Assembly: GCA_001567275.1 (NCBI GenBank)
Contig: LNBX01000046.1
Coordinates: forward strand, 1 to 64,000
Length of the DNA stretch: 64,000 nt
Direction: 5' to 3'
Origin: Bacteroidetes bacterium OLB10
Lineage (GTDB): Bacteria; Bacteroidota; Bacteroidia; AKYH767-A; OLB10
Positions 54,516-64,000 of the stretch are shown here, in pieces. The position numbers and the translations under genes are program-made. The notes below the pieces were generated by a model that worked only from the letters and a program-made list of their open reading frames with translations, made no database searches and was not told the origin of the DNA. Numbering within the stretch: the stretch's first letter is position 1; every line of letters starts with the position of its first letter.

Positions 54516-55439
54516 TTGCCTGTAAATTACAACGAAGTACAATCCCTCTCTCATCTTGAATTGTTAGCAAGGCAGGTGGTAGAGGGATTTATTACGGGGT
54601 TACACAAAAGCCCTTTTCATGGATTCAGTGTGGAGTTTGCAGAACACCGACTTTATAATACCGGAGAGTCAACCAGGCATATAGACTGGAAACTTTTCGG
54701 AAGAACCGACAAACTTTTTGTAAAACGCTATGAAGAAGAAACCAATCTGAGATGTCATTTGGTAGTGGATAATTCTTCGTCTATGCATTATCCTGAAACC
54801 AAGAATACAAAAGGACTTCTCAATAAAATTAATTTTTCAGTTCACTGTGCTGCAGCGCTCATCTACATGATGCGTCAGCAGCGCGATGCTGTTGGTCTTA
54901 CGGTATTTTCAGATAAAATTGATTTGCAAACACAGGTGCGCTCCAGCAGTCTGCATCATAAAATGTTATTTGCAAAACTGGAAGAATTGCTCGAAGATGG
55001 TGGTACTGACAAAAGAAAAACGTCAACAGCTGCAGCCATTGATTTTCTGGCAGAAAGCATTCATAAGCGATCGCTTGTTGTTATTTTCAGCGATATGTTT
55101 GATAATATGAATGAGCAGGAAAAACTTTTTAAATCGCTTCAGCATCTCAAACACAATAAACATGAAGTGATATTATTTCATGTGACGGACAAGAAACACG
55201 AACTGGATTTCAAATTCGAAAGCAGACCTTATCGTTTTGTGGATGTTGAAACCGGTGAAGAGGTGAAAGTACATAGTCACCTTGTAAGAGAAAAATACAT
55301 GGAATCAATAGCAGTATATAAAAAAATGCTGACTGAGAAATGTGCTCAATATAAAATTGATTTTGTAGAGGCGGATATCAACCTCGGTTATCAGCAAATA
55401 TTGTTGCCATATTTGCTCAAACGCCAAAAATTGTATTGA
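54516..55439 (+). CDS. DUF58 domain protein (VWA-like, MoxR-associated family)
   Basis: 307 residues from a TTG at 54516. The frame upstream is open only 24 bp back to a stop and holds no ATG. The core matches DUF58: ESTRHIDWKLFGRTDKLFVKRYEEE, and a metal-site-like D-N-S-S-S-M in a von Willebrand A-type fold. Such proteins usually work with a MoxR ATPase and Bat proteins in aerotolerance or protein assembly. The MoxR gene is not adjacent here; trxA precedes it. Confidence 0.85.
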   Translation: MPVNYNEVQSLSHLELLARQVVEGFITGLHKSPFHGFSVEFAEHRLYNTGESTRHIDWKLFGRTDKLFVKRYEEETNLRCHLVVDNSSSMHYPETKNTKGLLNKINFSVHCAAALIYMMRQQRDAVGLTVFSDKIDLQTQVRSSSLHHKMLFAKLEELLEDGGTDKRKTSTAAAIDFLAESIHKRSLVVIFSDMFDNMNEQEKLFKSLQHLKHNKHEVILFHVTDKKHELDFKFESRPYRFVDVETGEEVKVHSHLVREKYMESIAVYKKMLTEKCAQYKIDFVEADINLGYQQILLPYLLKRQKLY

Positions 55440-55819
55440 AAAACACCTTGTTAATCTGATTTTTTTTGCGATGAAATTGTAGTAAAACTACATTCTGGTT
55501 TTAAATAACAATATGAAGATATTGTGCTATACATTTAAAAACAGGTAAACAAAAACTGAAAAATCTTACACCTTTATAAGCCAGAATAGCTTACCTGCTT
55601 TCTTTCATATTTTAATTCAGTCATAATCTTTTTATAAGGCTTGTTTTCTCTCTGCAAAGAGTGAAAAACTGCAGTCCAAATTCATAAATTAACCCCTGAA
55701 CGGAATTGCAGTTGTCTTCTGTCAGAACTCATTTGATACTTAGGTTGTCGGGTAAAAATGAAATAAATCTTACAGTGTATTTTTTGGAATTTTTGTAATT
55801 AAATTAAATCAGAAAATGA
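55440..55819. other. Gene-free spacer
   Basis: AT-rich, no open frame, tRNA or strong terminator seen. The possible sigma-54 promoter of the GNAT gene lies at its right end. Confidence 0.4.
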
Positions 55820-55835
55820 TGGCACGGTAAATGCA
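55820..55835 (+). promoter_or_regulatory. Candidate sigma-54 (-24/-12) promoter of the GNAT gene
   Basis: TGGCACGGTAAATGCA has the full -24 block TGGCACG and GG-N10-GC spacing; the -12 block is ATGCA instead of TTGCA. The start would be about 124 bp before the GNAT ATG. Confidence 0.5.
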
Positions 55836-55969
55836 AAAATACAGGCATTGGAATAAATAGTTTACGACACATAATGAATGAAGCGCTAAGTAGAAAAAAT
55901 ATTACTCACAACAATATGTGAAAAATCCAGCTTTAAAATTGTAATTGTATTAATCTAATATTTATTTTT

Positions 55970-56458
55970 ATGACCGAAGAAATTAGTAACATGACCGCAA
56001 CTACTAAAGAGAATCCTACTCAACAGGGACCATTAATGGATGTGTTCCCGATTAATTATAATGAGAAACACATTGCCGAACTGGTGCATGAAATCAGACG
56101 CAAAGTATTCGTAGTGGAGCAACACATTGACCCTATGATAGAGTTTGATACGCATGAAAATATCAGTCAGCATTATCTGGCTTATTATAAGAATAAAGCT
56201 GCCGGCACTGCCCGATGGCGCGAAACAGAACAAGGTATTAAACTGGAACGTTTCAGTGTATTAAAAGAATATCGCAACAGTGGTATTGGCAGAATGCTTG
56301 TGGACAGAATTCTTGCTGATGTGATTCCTACCGGTAAAAAAGTTTACCTGCATGCCCAAACAACTACGGTTCGTTTTTATGAAAAAGCAGGATTTAAAGT
56401 TACCGGAGAATTGTTTTATGAGGCCAATATTCCTCATTATAAAATGGAATTTATTTAG
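55970..56458 (+). CDS. GNAT family N-acetyltransferase
   Basis: 162 residues. Acetyl-CoA-binding motif A is seen in LERFSVLKEYRNSGIGRMLVDRIL, and motif B in VYLHAQTTTVRFYEKAGFKVTGE. The N-terminus (VRRKVFVVEQHID type) resembles the ElaA/YjcF branch. Substrate unknown. A possible sigma-54 promoter lies upstream. The 3' end overlaps the convergent lipoprotein gene by 8 bp. Confidence 0.88.
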   Translation: MTEEISNMTATTKENPTQQGPLMDVFPINYNEKHIAELVHEIRRKVFVVEQHIDPMIEFDTHENISQHYLAYYKNKAAGTARWRETEQGIKLERFSVLKEYRNSGIGRMLVDRILADVIPTGKKVYLHAQTTTVRFYEKAGFKVTGELFYEANIPHYKMEFI

Positions 56459-56912
56459 AAATTTTCTGAGTACTTATTTTTCTCCCTCTTTCATATAATT
56501 CTGTATGATTAAGATTTCCGTTTTTGTCGTAAAATTTCCATAAACCTGTCCAGTAAAAATGCAGCGTACTGTCGTTTTCATTAATTAAGCAGGCTTTTCC
56601 GGTGCTTTCAATTTTTCTTTTTGGATAATAGTTAGTAATAGTTATCGAATCGCGGTTTTTATTGTATTTTTCCTTCTTCACCAGAGCGCCATCTATATTA
56701 TAATATTTCCAGGTTTTTATTTCCTTGCCATGCTTATACCGGCCTTTTCGCTGGACATGTTTTTCTTCATCCCAATAGTGTTTCCATAATCCTTTTCTGT
56801 TACCCTCCTTGTCATATTTGTTGATGAACAACGGTTTGCATGATGGAAGTGTAATGCTAAAAAGCAGGAGTAGAGCCAATAAACTTTTGGTGTTATACTT
56901 ATTATTTTTCAC
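56451..56912 (-). CDS. Small lipoprotein with MORN-like repeats
   Basis: 153 residues. A lipoprotein signal ends LPSC (Cys about 25). The rest has degenerate MORN-like repeats (G-x-W-K-Y-Y/W-x-x-x-G, e.g. KGLWKHYW, KTWKYYN, GLWKFYDKNG), as in the YwqK-like family. Function unknown; such repeats often mediate protein or lipid contacts. It overlaps the DUF255 gene upstream by 11 bp and so may be coupled to it. Confidence 0.75.
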   Translation of the reverse strand: MKNNKYNTKSLLALLLLFSITLPSCKPLFINKYDKEGNRKGLWKHYWDEEKHVQRKGRYKHGKEIKTWKYYNIDGALVKKEKYNKNRDSITITNYYPKRKIESTGKACLINENDSTLHFYWTGLWKFYDKNGNLNHTELYERGRKISTQKISK

Positions 56913-58946
56913 TGTTCATGGTAGCTATTGCTTCGCTGACAGACTCTACCGGCAGCAGGCATGAATGATTCCTGCAAATGTAAATAAACGACTTTTCGTC
57001 AGACTGTGTAGTTGCAAGAGAAAGCAAGGATGATTTATTAAAACGCGCACTGAGATAATTTGCAAAAACTCTGTTCTGAAAATCTTTCTTATTAGCAAGG
57101 GCTTGTTCTCCTGTGAATACGATTTCATAAAATGGGTATGTAAACCTAATGAGTAAGTTGGCCCAATTGGAGTAAGCACTGCCATAGGCAACCATATCAT
57201 CCGTAAGTTTTTCAGTCATTTTTTGTGCTCTGTCAATCATTTCAGGTTGGTTAAAGTATTTACCTGTCAGAAAAAGATTATTCGCCATTACTGAATTACC
57301 TGAAGGAGTAACATTGTCTTCAAGTTCAGTTTTGCGTACTATCAAATAAAAGTCCTTACCTGCATCAGCATAATAGTTTATTCCGTCAGTATGAGAGAAT
57401 AGTTCATCTGTTTGCTGTAATAATTTTTTTTGCTTTCATCAGCCATGCTTCATCCCATGAGTGTTCGTAAAGACGGATGTAAGCTGAAATCAGATATGCA
57501 TAGTCTTCAAGATGCAAATTGTCAGAAGATGAATTGAGTGAATGGAGCAGGTCTCCATCAATATTAAATAAGTTTTTTTGAATAAAATTTGCAGCGGTTA
57601 TCGCTCGACTAAAATAGATTTCATCCTCTAAAACTTCAGCACAATCTGTTAATGCTGTTATCATAATTGCATTCCATGAGGTAATCATCTTTTTGTCGGT
57701 AACTGGTGGTTTGCGTTTATTGCGATGTTCAAGCATTTGCTTTTTAGCAGCTTCAGTAATCAGAGAAAATTCTTCTTCGGTGAGATGATATTTTTTTTCT
57801 TATTTCACCTTCGTCTGATAGTCTGTTTAATACACAATAACCTTCAGCAGTTTTTTCTTTATCGTTAACCGAAAAATAATCACACATCAAATCAGTTATT
57901 GATATTTTTTTTGAAGGAAATGGATTATTAAAATTTACTTTTTCCATGTCGGCACAATTCCAGCAGTAATACCGCCCTTCTTCACCATCCACATCAGCAT
58001 CTATTGAACTGTAAAAATATCCTTCAGCATCAGTCATGGCAGAAATAATAAAATCTACAGTTTTGTGAATGACATTTTTAAAATGTTCGTCCTTAAATAT
58101 ACGATAGGCAAGACAATAACAGGAAATCAACTGCGCATTGTCGTACAACATCTTTTCAAAATGAGGTACTTTCCAATAGGCATCTACAGAGTAGCGTGCA
58201 AAACCTCCTGCTAACTGATCGTTAATTCCACCACGACTTATTTGTGTGAGCGTAAGTTTGCAATGTTCAAGAACCTGTTTATCCTGAGTAAGCCAACCAT
58301 AACGCATCAGAAACATCAGATTATCTGGCATTGGAAACTTAGGTGATCGGTTCAGCCCACCCCGAATGGGGTCAAATAATTTTTTCCAGTTTTCAACAAG
58401 AGTGAGGAGTGTGGTTTTATCAAAAGATTTCTGCGGTTTACGCAATTCCAATTTGTTGATTGCAGCTTTCAGATCTTCTGCATAGGTTAAAAATTTGTCC
58501 GGCTCTTTTTTATAAATGTGTGATAGTTGAAACAAAATATTGTTCCAGTCGGAATTGCGGAAGTAAGTGCCTCCATAAACAGGTCTTCCATCAGGCAATA
58601 CAAAACAATTCAGCGGCCATCCTCCATGCCCCGACATCAGTTGTACGGCACTCATGTAAACAGCGTCAATATCCGGACGCTCTTCACGGTCAACTTTCAC
58701 GCAAATAAAATTTTCATTCATCAACTCTGCAGTCTCGGCATCGTTAAATGTTTCCTCTTCCATTACATGACACCAGTGGCAGCTGGAGTAACCTATGCTA
58801 ATCAGCATCAGTTTATTTTCATTTTTTGCTTTTTCAAAAGCGTCTTTTCCCCATGGCATCCAGTTCACAGGATTATGAGCATGTTGTTGCAGATAAAGGC
58901 TTTTTTCGTTAATTAAAGCATTAGTTTTTGCTGATTTTTTCATCAT
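56902..58946 (-). CDS. DUF255/thioredoxin-domain protein (YyaL/SPATA20 family), two frameshifts in A8 runs
   Basis: Three open frames (57753-58946, 57404-57736, 56902-57345) are one gene of about 680 residues. The N-terminal thioredoxin-like domain has the family motif [17 protein letters not shown], and a six-hairpin glycosidase-like region follows (GG-x-[33 protein letters not shown], then [13 protein letters not shown] and [13 protein letters not shown]). The frame breaks at A8 runs at 57791-57798 and 57424-57431 (plus-strand T runs). Removing one A from each gives [19 protein letters not shown] and [18 protein letters not shown]. The family's biochemical role is unknown, though its fold suggests a redox or sugar-related function. 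Confidence 0.87.
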
Positions 58947-59032
58947 TCAAAGATAAAAAGTGTTCATGGTATTTACTGTTCTGTTGCAATAATTATTGAA
59001 AGATTAATCTCACATGGCAAACATTATTCGCC

Positions 59033-59040
59033 TACCTTTG
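59033..59040 (+). promoter_or_regulatory. -7 element of the metallophosphoesterase gene
   Basis: TACCTTTG matches TAnnTTTG, 17 bp before the ATG at 59058. Confidence 0.5.
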
Positions 59041-59057
59041 TTCGGATTTTTATTAAG

Positions 59058-60323
59058 ATGTTACGATTATTTATTCTTACCGGTATCGTTCTGTTATTAG
59101 ACTTATATGTTTTTCAGGCAGTACGTTTGGTTACCCGCGATATTTCAGTTCCGGCTGCCAGAGTTATTTATTTTGCCTATTGGAGTATTACTGCTGTCAC
59201 GCTGCTGATTTTATTCAGTGCAAGTTTCACCGATTGGCATAGCTGGCCTAAGGCTGTCAGAGTTTATTCATTTTCTTTTATTGTAATTTTTTTAATCTCA
59301 AAACTCTTCGTGCTGATTTTTCTTCTGGCTGACGATTTAGGTCGTGTTGTAAGATGGGGATATGCACAAGTGAATGGCAACATTTCGGAAAAAACAATAA
59401 GTTCAAAAACGGCTAAAGCAGGAATCTCACGTTCGCAGTTTATAGTGAGGCTTGGATTGATATTGTCAGCTGTTCCTTTCTTATCATTGATTTACGGAAT
59501 GGTTAAGGGAAAGTATGATTACCAGATAAAAAGACGTAGAATACGAATAAAAAATCTTCCTAAAGAGTTTGAAGGTTTTAAAATAGTTCAGATTTCTGAC
59601 ATACATACAGGAAGTTTTTTCGATACACAACCCACCAAAGATGCTGTTGCTTTGGTAAATTCACTGAATGCTGATGTAATATTGTTCACGGGCGACTTAG
59701 TGAATGAAAAATCAGAAGAAGCGCTGCCACACATGGAAAACCTGAAACAACTGAAGGCGCCTTATGGAGTTTATTCCATACTCGGTAACCACGATTATGG
59801 CGATTATGTTTCATGGCCATCTGTTAAAGCCAAAGCAGATAACCTGGAGCAGCTGAAGGAAATACAAAAGCAATTAGGTTGGAAACTGTTATTGGACGAA
59901 CATACTTTTATTGAACGAAACAATCAGAAACTGGGAATTATCGGTGTGCAAAACTGGAGTACACATTTGCATTTTCCGAAGTATGGAAACCTGCAAAAGG
60001 CTATGCAGAATATGGAGCCTGCTGCTGTAAATATTTTGATGACACATGACCCTTCGCACTGGCGTGCTGAAGTATTGAATAATCATCCGGAGATTAATCT
60101 GACTTTATCAGGTCACACGCATGGTTTTCAGTTTGGAGTTGAAATTCCTGCTTTGAAATTTAAGTGGAGCCCGGTACAATATGTTTATAAGGAATGGGCT
60201 GACCTTTACAAGGATGGAGCCAATCAGTATTTGTATGTCAATCGTGGTCTTGGTTATTTAGGTTATCCGGGCAGAGTAGGCATACTTCCTGAAATTACTT
60301 TACTGGAGTTGACTAAAGCGTGA
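59058..60323 (+). CDS. Membrane-anchored metallophosphoesterase (YkuE/YaeI-like)
   Basis: 421 residues. Several hydrophobic segments occupy about residues 1-155. The C-terminal calcineurin-like domain has the metal-ligand motifs in order: VQISDIHTGSF, LFTGDLVNE, LGNHDYGDY, LMTHDPSHW and LSGHTHGFQFG. Members hydrolyse phosphoester bonds; some act on lipid or UDP-sugar substrates, but the target here is unknown. The stop is 4 bp from the convergent murF-alr stop. Confidence 0.9.
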   Translation: MLRLFILTGIVLLLDLYVFQAVRLVTRDISVPAARVIYFAYWSITAVTLLILFSASFTDWHSWPKAVRVYSFSFIVIFLISKLFVLIFLLADDLGRVVRWGYAQVNGNISEKTISSKTAKAGISRSQFIVRLGLILSAVPFLSLIYGMVKGKYDYQIKRRRIRIKNLPKEFEGFKIVQISDIHTGSFFDTQPTKDAVALVNSLNADVILFTGDLVNEKSEEALPHMENLKQLKAPYGVYSILGNHDYGDYVSWPSVKAKADNLEQLKEIQKQLGWKLLLDEHTFIERNNQKLGIIGVQNWSTHLHFPKYGNLQKAMQNMEPAAVNILMTHDPSHWRAEVLNNHPEINLTLSGHTHGFQFGVEIPALKFKWSPVQYVYKEWADLYKDGANQYLYVNRGLGYLGYPGRVGILPEITLLELTKA

Positions 60324-60327
60324 TTTA

Positions 60328-62835
60328 TTACTCCTGATAATAAATCCTTTTTACTCTTTGTGATATTGCAGTTAAAATTTCGTAGGGAATGGTGTCAGTT
60401 TTTTTGGCAAGTTCCGAAACTGGTTGTTGGTTGCCAAAGATTATCACTTCATCTCCTTCACGTGCCTGACAGTTGGTAATGTCGAGCATACACATGTCCA
60501 TACAGATATTTCCGATAGTTGGTGCCTGTCGTCCGTTTACTTCAAAACTTACATTGCCATTTCCCATACGTCTGCTGATGCCGTCAGCGTAACCAATTCC
60601 AATAGTGGCTATAATTTTATCCTGATCTACTTTGCCTTTGCGTCCATAACCTATGGTATCACCTTTTTTTACGGTGCGAATTTGTGAGATGGTTGTTTTT
60701 AATGTTGCCACATTCAACAACTGTCTCTGCTCAGCTGGTGATGCTGCTATTCCGTGCAAACCTATTCCTAACCTTACCATGTCGAGTTGCATTTCAGGAA
60801 AACGGCTTATGCCTGAAGAGTTTAATACATGTCGCAGAAAATCATATTGCAGATGTTTTGAAATGGTATCTGCCATTTGTATAAAACGATTGTATTGTTC
60901 CTTGGTGAAAGTATCCAGTGAAGGTTCGTCAGTTCCGGCAAGGTGAGTAAATGCAGATTCAACACGAATATTTTTATTGTTTTTAAGTCTTACAATAAGT
61001 TCGTTCATGTCGTCCTCTTCAAAACCCAAACGATGCATGCCGGTATCTAATTTCAGATGGATTGGAAAAGTTTTTTGTTCGCCATTTTGCATTCGCTTCA
61101 CAACTTCACTGAATTTGCTTAGCACTCTGAAACTGTAAATCTCAGGTTCAAGATTGAAATGTATAAGATTTTCAAAAGACTGCTCCTGCGGATTCATTAC
61201 CATAATCGGTACGTTTATTCCACTTTTGCGAAGCTCAACTCCTTCATCAGCATAAGCTACAGCAAGATAATTAACCCTGTGAAACTGCAATGTATTTGCA
61301 ATTTCGAAACTGCCACTGCCATAGGCAAAAGCTTTAACCATGCACATCATTTTTGTGTCAGGACGCACACGAGCTTTATAATAATTATAATTGTGGATTA
61401 TTGCGTTAAGATTAATTTCAAGAACTGTTTCATGACCCTTTTGCTGAAGCAATTTGGATATTCGTTCAAAACCGAATAACCGTGCACCTTTCAGTAGGAT
61501 AACTTCATTTGCAAATAAGGTTGAAGAATAATTCTCAATAAAATCATCTGTGTCTTTGAAAAAACTTTTATTTACACGAAACAGTTCACTCTGTTTGCTT
61601 ATGGAAGAACCTATACCAATCAACCTGTCAATTTTGTTGGCATGAATGAGATCTGCAACTTCTGCATAAAGTTGTTCCTCATCTTTTCCACTTTGTAAAA
61701 TATCAGAAAGAATGATTGTCTTTTTGTTTTGGGCAAGTGCATTTGAATTATTTTTCTGACTCGTAAAACGGCTCAGAAATTCAAGAGCAACCTGCAGTGA
61801 TCCTAAATCGGAATTATAACTGTCGTTGATGACTGAACAGTTATTGATTCCCTGTTTCATCTCCAGCCTCATTGCTACAGGACTCAGCAATTCCATTCGC
61901 TTACTTATCACTTCCTGGTCGTATCCGAGAAACAACATAAGCGTCCAGCAATGTATTGCATTCTCAACTGAAGCATCGTCACTGAAAGGAATGGTTATTT
62001 TAATGAACTGTTGATTAAATACTGCCTGAATGGAAGTTTCAGAATGATTTTTTTCAATACGACCAATCATCAGATCAGCTTTAAGCCTGCGCGACCAGGT
62101 AAAAGTTTTCAAACCGTTTTCAAGATATCCCGATTGCTGAATGGCATCGTGAATACCTGAATAGTCGCGACAGTAAATCAGCGACTGAGCATGTTGAAAG
62201 AGCTTGAGTTTTTCATTTATTTTTTCATCTAATGAAGAAAAATTTTCACTGTGCGCTTCACCAATATTGCTGAAGATGCCAATAGATGGTTTAATGATGG
62301 TTTCTAACTTTTGCATTTCACCGGGAGCGGAAATACCTCCTTCGAAAATTGCAAGCGTGTGATTTTCTTCCATCTGCCATACCGAAAGAGGTACTCCCGT
62401 TTGTGAGTTAAAACTTTTTGGACTGCGGACAATATGATTTTCGTTATGCAACAACTGATACAGCCACTCTTTGATAATGGTTTTTCCGTTGCTGCCGGTA
62501 ATGCCGATTACGGGAAAATTAAATTTGGAACGGTGATAGGCTGCAAGCTGTTGCAATGCATCAAGTGTGTTTTCTACCCTGATAAAGTTTGCATCCTGAT
62601 GTTTCAGATAAACATCAGTGCTTACAATAAAATTCTTTACGCCTGACTTTATCAGATCACCAATAAATTTATGACCATCATGTCGGTCGCCTTTAATAGC
62701 AAAGAATAATGATTCGGCAGCCATACCACTGCTGCGGCTGTCTGTAAGCAAAAACCTGAAATGCTGCGAATCAGGAACATTTAAGAATAATTGTCCTTTA
62801 ATGACAGCAGAAATATCAGAAAGAGAATATTGCAT
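60328..62835 (-). CDS. Bifunctional MurF ligase / alanine racemase
   Basis: 835 residues, a fusion common in Bacteroidota. The N-terminal half is MurF: ATP motif GITGSNGKT (about 112-117), then S-V-W-Q-M-E-E-N. It adds D-Ala-D-Ala to the UDP-MurNAc tripeptide. After about residue 460 comes alanine racemase: PLP lysine in MVKAFAYGSG (Lys501), LKLDTGMHRLGF, HVLNSSGI, and MCMLDIT. The racemase supplies D-Ala for peptidoglycan. Both halves look complete, with core motifs intact. Confidence 0.95.
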   Translation of the reverse strand: MQYSLSDISAVIKGQLFLNVPDSQHFRFLLTDSRSSGMAAESLFFAIKGDRHDGHKFIGDLIKSGVKNFIVSTDVYLKHQDANFIRVENTLDALQQLAAYHRSKFNFPVIGITGSNGKTIIKEWLYQLLHNENHIVRSPKSFNSQTGVPLSVWQMEENHTLAIFEGGISAPGEMQKLETIIKPSIGIFSNIGEAHSENFSSLDEKINEKLKLFQHAQSLIYCRDYSGIHDAIQQSGYLENGLKTFTWSRRLKADLMIGRIEKNHSETSIQAVFNQQFIKITIPFSDDASVENAIHCWTLMLFLGYDQEVISKRMELLSPVAMRLEMKQGINNCSVINDSYNSDLGSLQVALEFLSRFTSQKNNSNALAQNKKTIILSDILQSGKDEEQLYAEVADLIHANKIDRLIGIGSSISKQSELFRVNKSFFKDTDDFIENYSSTLFANEVILLKGARLFGFERISKLLQQKGHETVLEINLNAIIHNYNYYKARVRPDTKMMCMVKAFAYGSGSFEIANTLQFHRVNYLAVAYADEGVELRKSGINVPIMVMNPQEQSFENLIHFNLEPEIYSFRVLSKFSEVVKRMQNGEQKTFPIHLKLDTGMHRLGFEEDDMNELIVRLKNNKNIRVESAFTHLAGTDEPSLDTFTKEQYNRFIQMADTISKHLQYDFLRHVLNSSGISRFPEMQLDMVRLGIGLHGIAASPAEQRQLLNVATLKTTISQIRTVKKGDTIGYGRKGKVDQDKIIATIGIGYADGISRRMGNGNVSFEVNGRQAPTIGNICMDMCMLDITNCQAREGDEVIIFGNQQPVSELAKKTDTIPYEILTAISQRVKRIYYQE

Positions 62836-62856
62836 GAAAACCCGGAAAAATATGGT

Positions 62857-62864
62857 GCAAATTT
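62857..62864 (-). promoter_or_regulatory. -7 element of murF-alr
   Basis: On the minus strand TAAATTTG matches TAnnTTTG, 21 bp before the ATG. Confidence 0.45.
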
Positions 62865-62891
62865 ATCTGTAATGACAATGAACAGCGAATG

Positions 62892-63464
62892 CTATTTTCG
62901 TTTATTATAACAAGTTCTGCACAGCGGGATGTAACTTTCTTTTTCGCCTAAAACAATCAGCGAATCATCAGAAATAGTACGGTATGAAAACAAAGCCAGA
63001 TCGCCACAGTCCATGCAGATGGCATGTACCTTGGTCACAAAATCGGCAATTGCCATTAAATGAGGTATAGGTCCGAAAGGAACACCTTTGAAATCCATGT
63101 CGAGACCTGCAATGATGACGCGCATACCCTGATTAGCAAGATTCAGGCATACATTGGGAAGTTCATTGTCAAAAAATTGTGCTTCGTCAATTCCAACCAC
63201 ATCCACGTCATTTGTAAGTAAAAGTATCTGTGATGACGACTGAACCGGTGAAGAAGGAATATAATTGGAATCGTGTGATACTACGTTGATTTCGTGATAG
63301 CGCTGGTCAACAGAAGGTTTAAAAATCTCCACCTTAAGTTTTGCTATTCGAGCACGTTTCAGCCTGCGAATCAACTCTTCTGTTTTGCCGCTGAACATGC
63401 TTCCGCAGATAACTTCTATAGCTCCACGCTTTCTTTCAATAACTTCTGTTGGTCGGTGATTCAT
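62892..63464 (-). CDS. tdk: Thymidine kinase
   Basis: 190 residues from ATG 63464. Walker A is in [18 protein letters not shown], Walker B is GIDEAQFF, and a four-cysteine zinc site is formed by C-x-D-C and C-R-T-C. An upstream in-frame ATG (63521) would add 19 residues of hydrophobic sequence unlike the family, so the internal ATG is preferred. It phosphorylates thymidine for dTTP salvage. Confidence 0.94.
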   Translation of the reverse strand: MNHRPTEVIERKRGAIEVICGSMFSGKTEELIRRLKRARIAKLKVEIFKPSVDQRYHEINVVSHDSNYIPSSPVQSSSQILLLTNDVDVVGIDEAQFFDNELPNVCLNLANQGMRVIIAGLDMDFKGVPFGPIPHLMAIADFVTKVHAICMDCGDLALFSYRTISDDSLIVLGEKESYIPLCRTCYNKRK

Positions 63465-63566
63465 GATTCTCAGGCCGCTAAAATATGTAAAAACCATAAT
63501 AGGAGTAATGGGGAAAAGCAATGAAAATACTTTTTTAAAAACGATTCTTTTTTAAATTGCATCCAG

Positions 63567-63574
63567 TAATTTTG
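63567..63574 (+). promoter_or_regulatory. -7 element of the glycosyltransferase gene
   Basis: TAATTTTG matches TAnnTTTG, 13 bp before the ATG at 63588. Confidence 0.45.
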
Positions 63575-63587
63575 CTGCATCCATTCT

Positions 63588-64000
63588 ATGATTTCTGTAT
63601 CTGTCATCATTCCTACTTACAACAGGCTCAGTTTCCTGCCGAAGACGATTCATTCGCTGCTCAACCAAAAAGCTGATGATTATGAGATTATTGTTGTGGA
63701 TGATGGTAGTACTGACGGCACGGAAGATTACTTTAAAACTTTTCAGCACCCACGGGTAAAGTATTTTAAAATACAAAACAGTGAGCGTGGTTATGCAAGA
63801 AATTACGGTGCCCGCTGTGCAGAAGGAAAATATGTAAACTTTTTTGACTCGGATGACCTTGCATACGATAATCATATTTCCAATGCCATTGCTGCCATCA
63901 GCCGACTGAAGACTCCTGAAATTTTTCACATGAATTATCACCTTCAGAATACCGAGGGTGATGAACTCGATTTTACGAAAATTTATCAGGACAACATCAA
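63588..64000 (+). CDS. Family 2 glycosyltransferase, N-terminal part
   Basis: The gene begins at ATG 63588 and runs off the right edge after 137 codons. The GT-A fold start is clear: VSVIIPTYNRLSFLPKTIHSLLNQ, then EIIVVDDGSTDGT, and the DxD-type metal site FFDSDD. It transfers a sugar from a nucleotide donor; the acceptor is unknown. Being on the opposite strand from tdk, it may open a surface polysaccharide locus to the right. Confidence 0.9.
   Translation, partial: MISVSVIIPTYNRLSFLPKTIHSLLNQKADDYEIIVVDDGSTDGTEDYFKTFQHPRVKYFKIQNSERGYARNYGARCAEGKYVNFFDSDDLAYDNHISNAIAAISRLKTPEIFHMNYHLQNTEGDELDFTKIYQDNI

Overview
The window looks like a chromosomal segment of a Bacteroidota bacterium, probably a free-living or environmental member, seen in a genome or metagenome assembly. 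Four observations support this: type IX secretion (T9SS) components and cargo with C-terminal sorting domains, the MurF-alanine racemase fusion, a Bacteroidota-style TonB, and repeated promoters of the form TTTG-N18-TAnnTTTG. Most genes are single-copy housekeeping genes. The accessory-looking part is the first 3.3 kb and the T9SS cargo pair.

Layout. 1-414 is the 5' end of a type I restriction-modification hsdM running off the left edge. 699-1694 is an unrecognised two-part protein with a clear terminator. 1695-3290 has no convincing gene; it is repeat-rich (nested inverted repeats, a 21-bp degenerate tandem array, a roughly 110-nt composite repeat in two copies, a 28-bp tandem array) and strongly strand-asymmetric. 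3381-10909 is a PorV2-PorU2 T9SS module followed by a GT39-type membrane glycosyltransferase. 10983-15436 holds recQ, a 3-methyladenine glycosylase, mtgA and serA. Two tRNAs, mutS, a SpoU methyltransferase, an OmpA porin, a deoxynucleoside kinase with folK, sppA, and a coaD-rsmD-DUF3822 group follow, to 25.5 kb. 25.6-33.9 kb is a divergent pair of large paralogous T9SS cargo proteins. Then come a PLP enzyme, RNase P RNA, a 7TM-HD phosphodiesterase, a convergent oppABC-like operon without ATPases, a tRNA cluster (Ser, Pro, Arg), tonB, nfeD-floA, tRNA-Arg, and tig-clpP-clpX. The last part holds a cyanophycinase-like peptidase, a candidate small RNA, dnaE, trxA-DUF58, a GNAT enzyme behind a possible sigma-54 promoter, a MORN-type lipoprotein, a DUF255/thioredoxin protein, a metallophosphoesterase, murF-alr, tdk, and the start of a family 2 glycosyltransferase.

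How the genes fit together. PorV2/PorU2 would help move and sort proteins across the outer membrane, and the two 1.2-1.4 kaa proteins carry the type A C-terminal sorting signal expected of T9SS cargo. tig-clpP-clpX is a folding and degradation unit. recQ, mpg and mutS are repair genes. mtgA and murF-alr serve peptidoglycan synthesis.

Caveat on sequence quality. Four genes (porU2, sppA, clpX, DUF255) are split by five single-base frameshifts. Four of the five are one extra A in an A7 or A8 run. I annotate each as one gene and discuss assembly error versus real slippage in the findings. All coordinates, motifs and repeat counts were read by eye; no database search was run.
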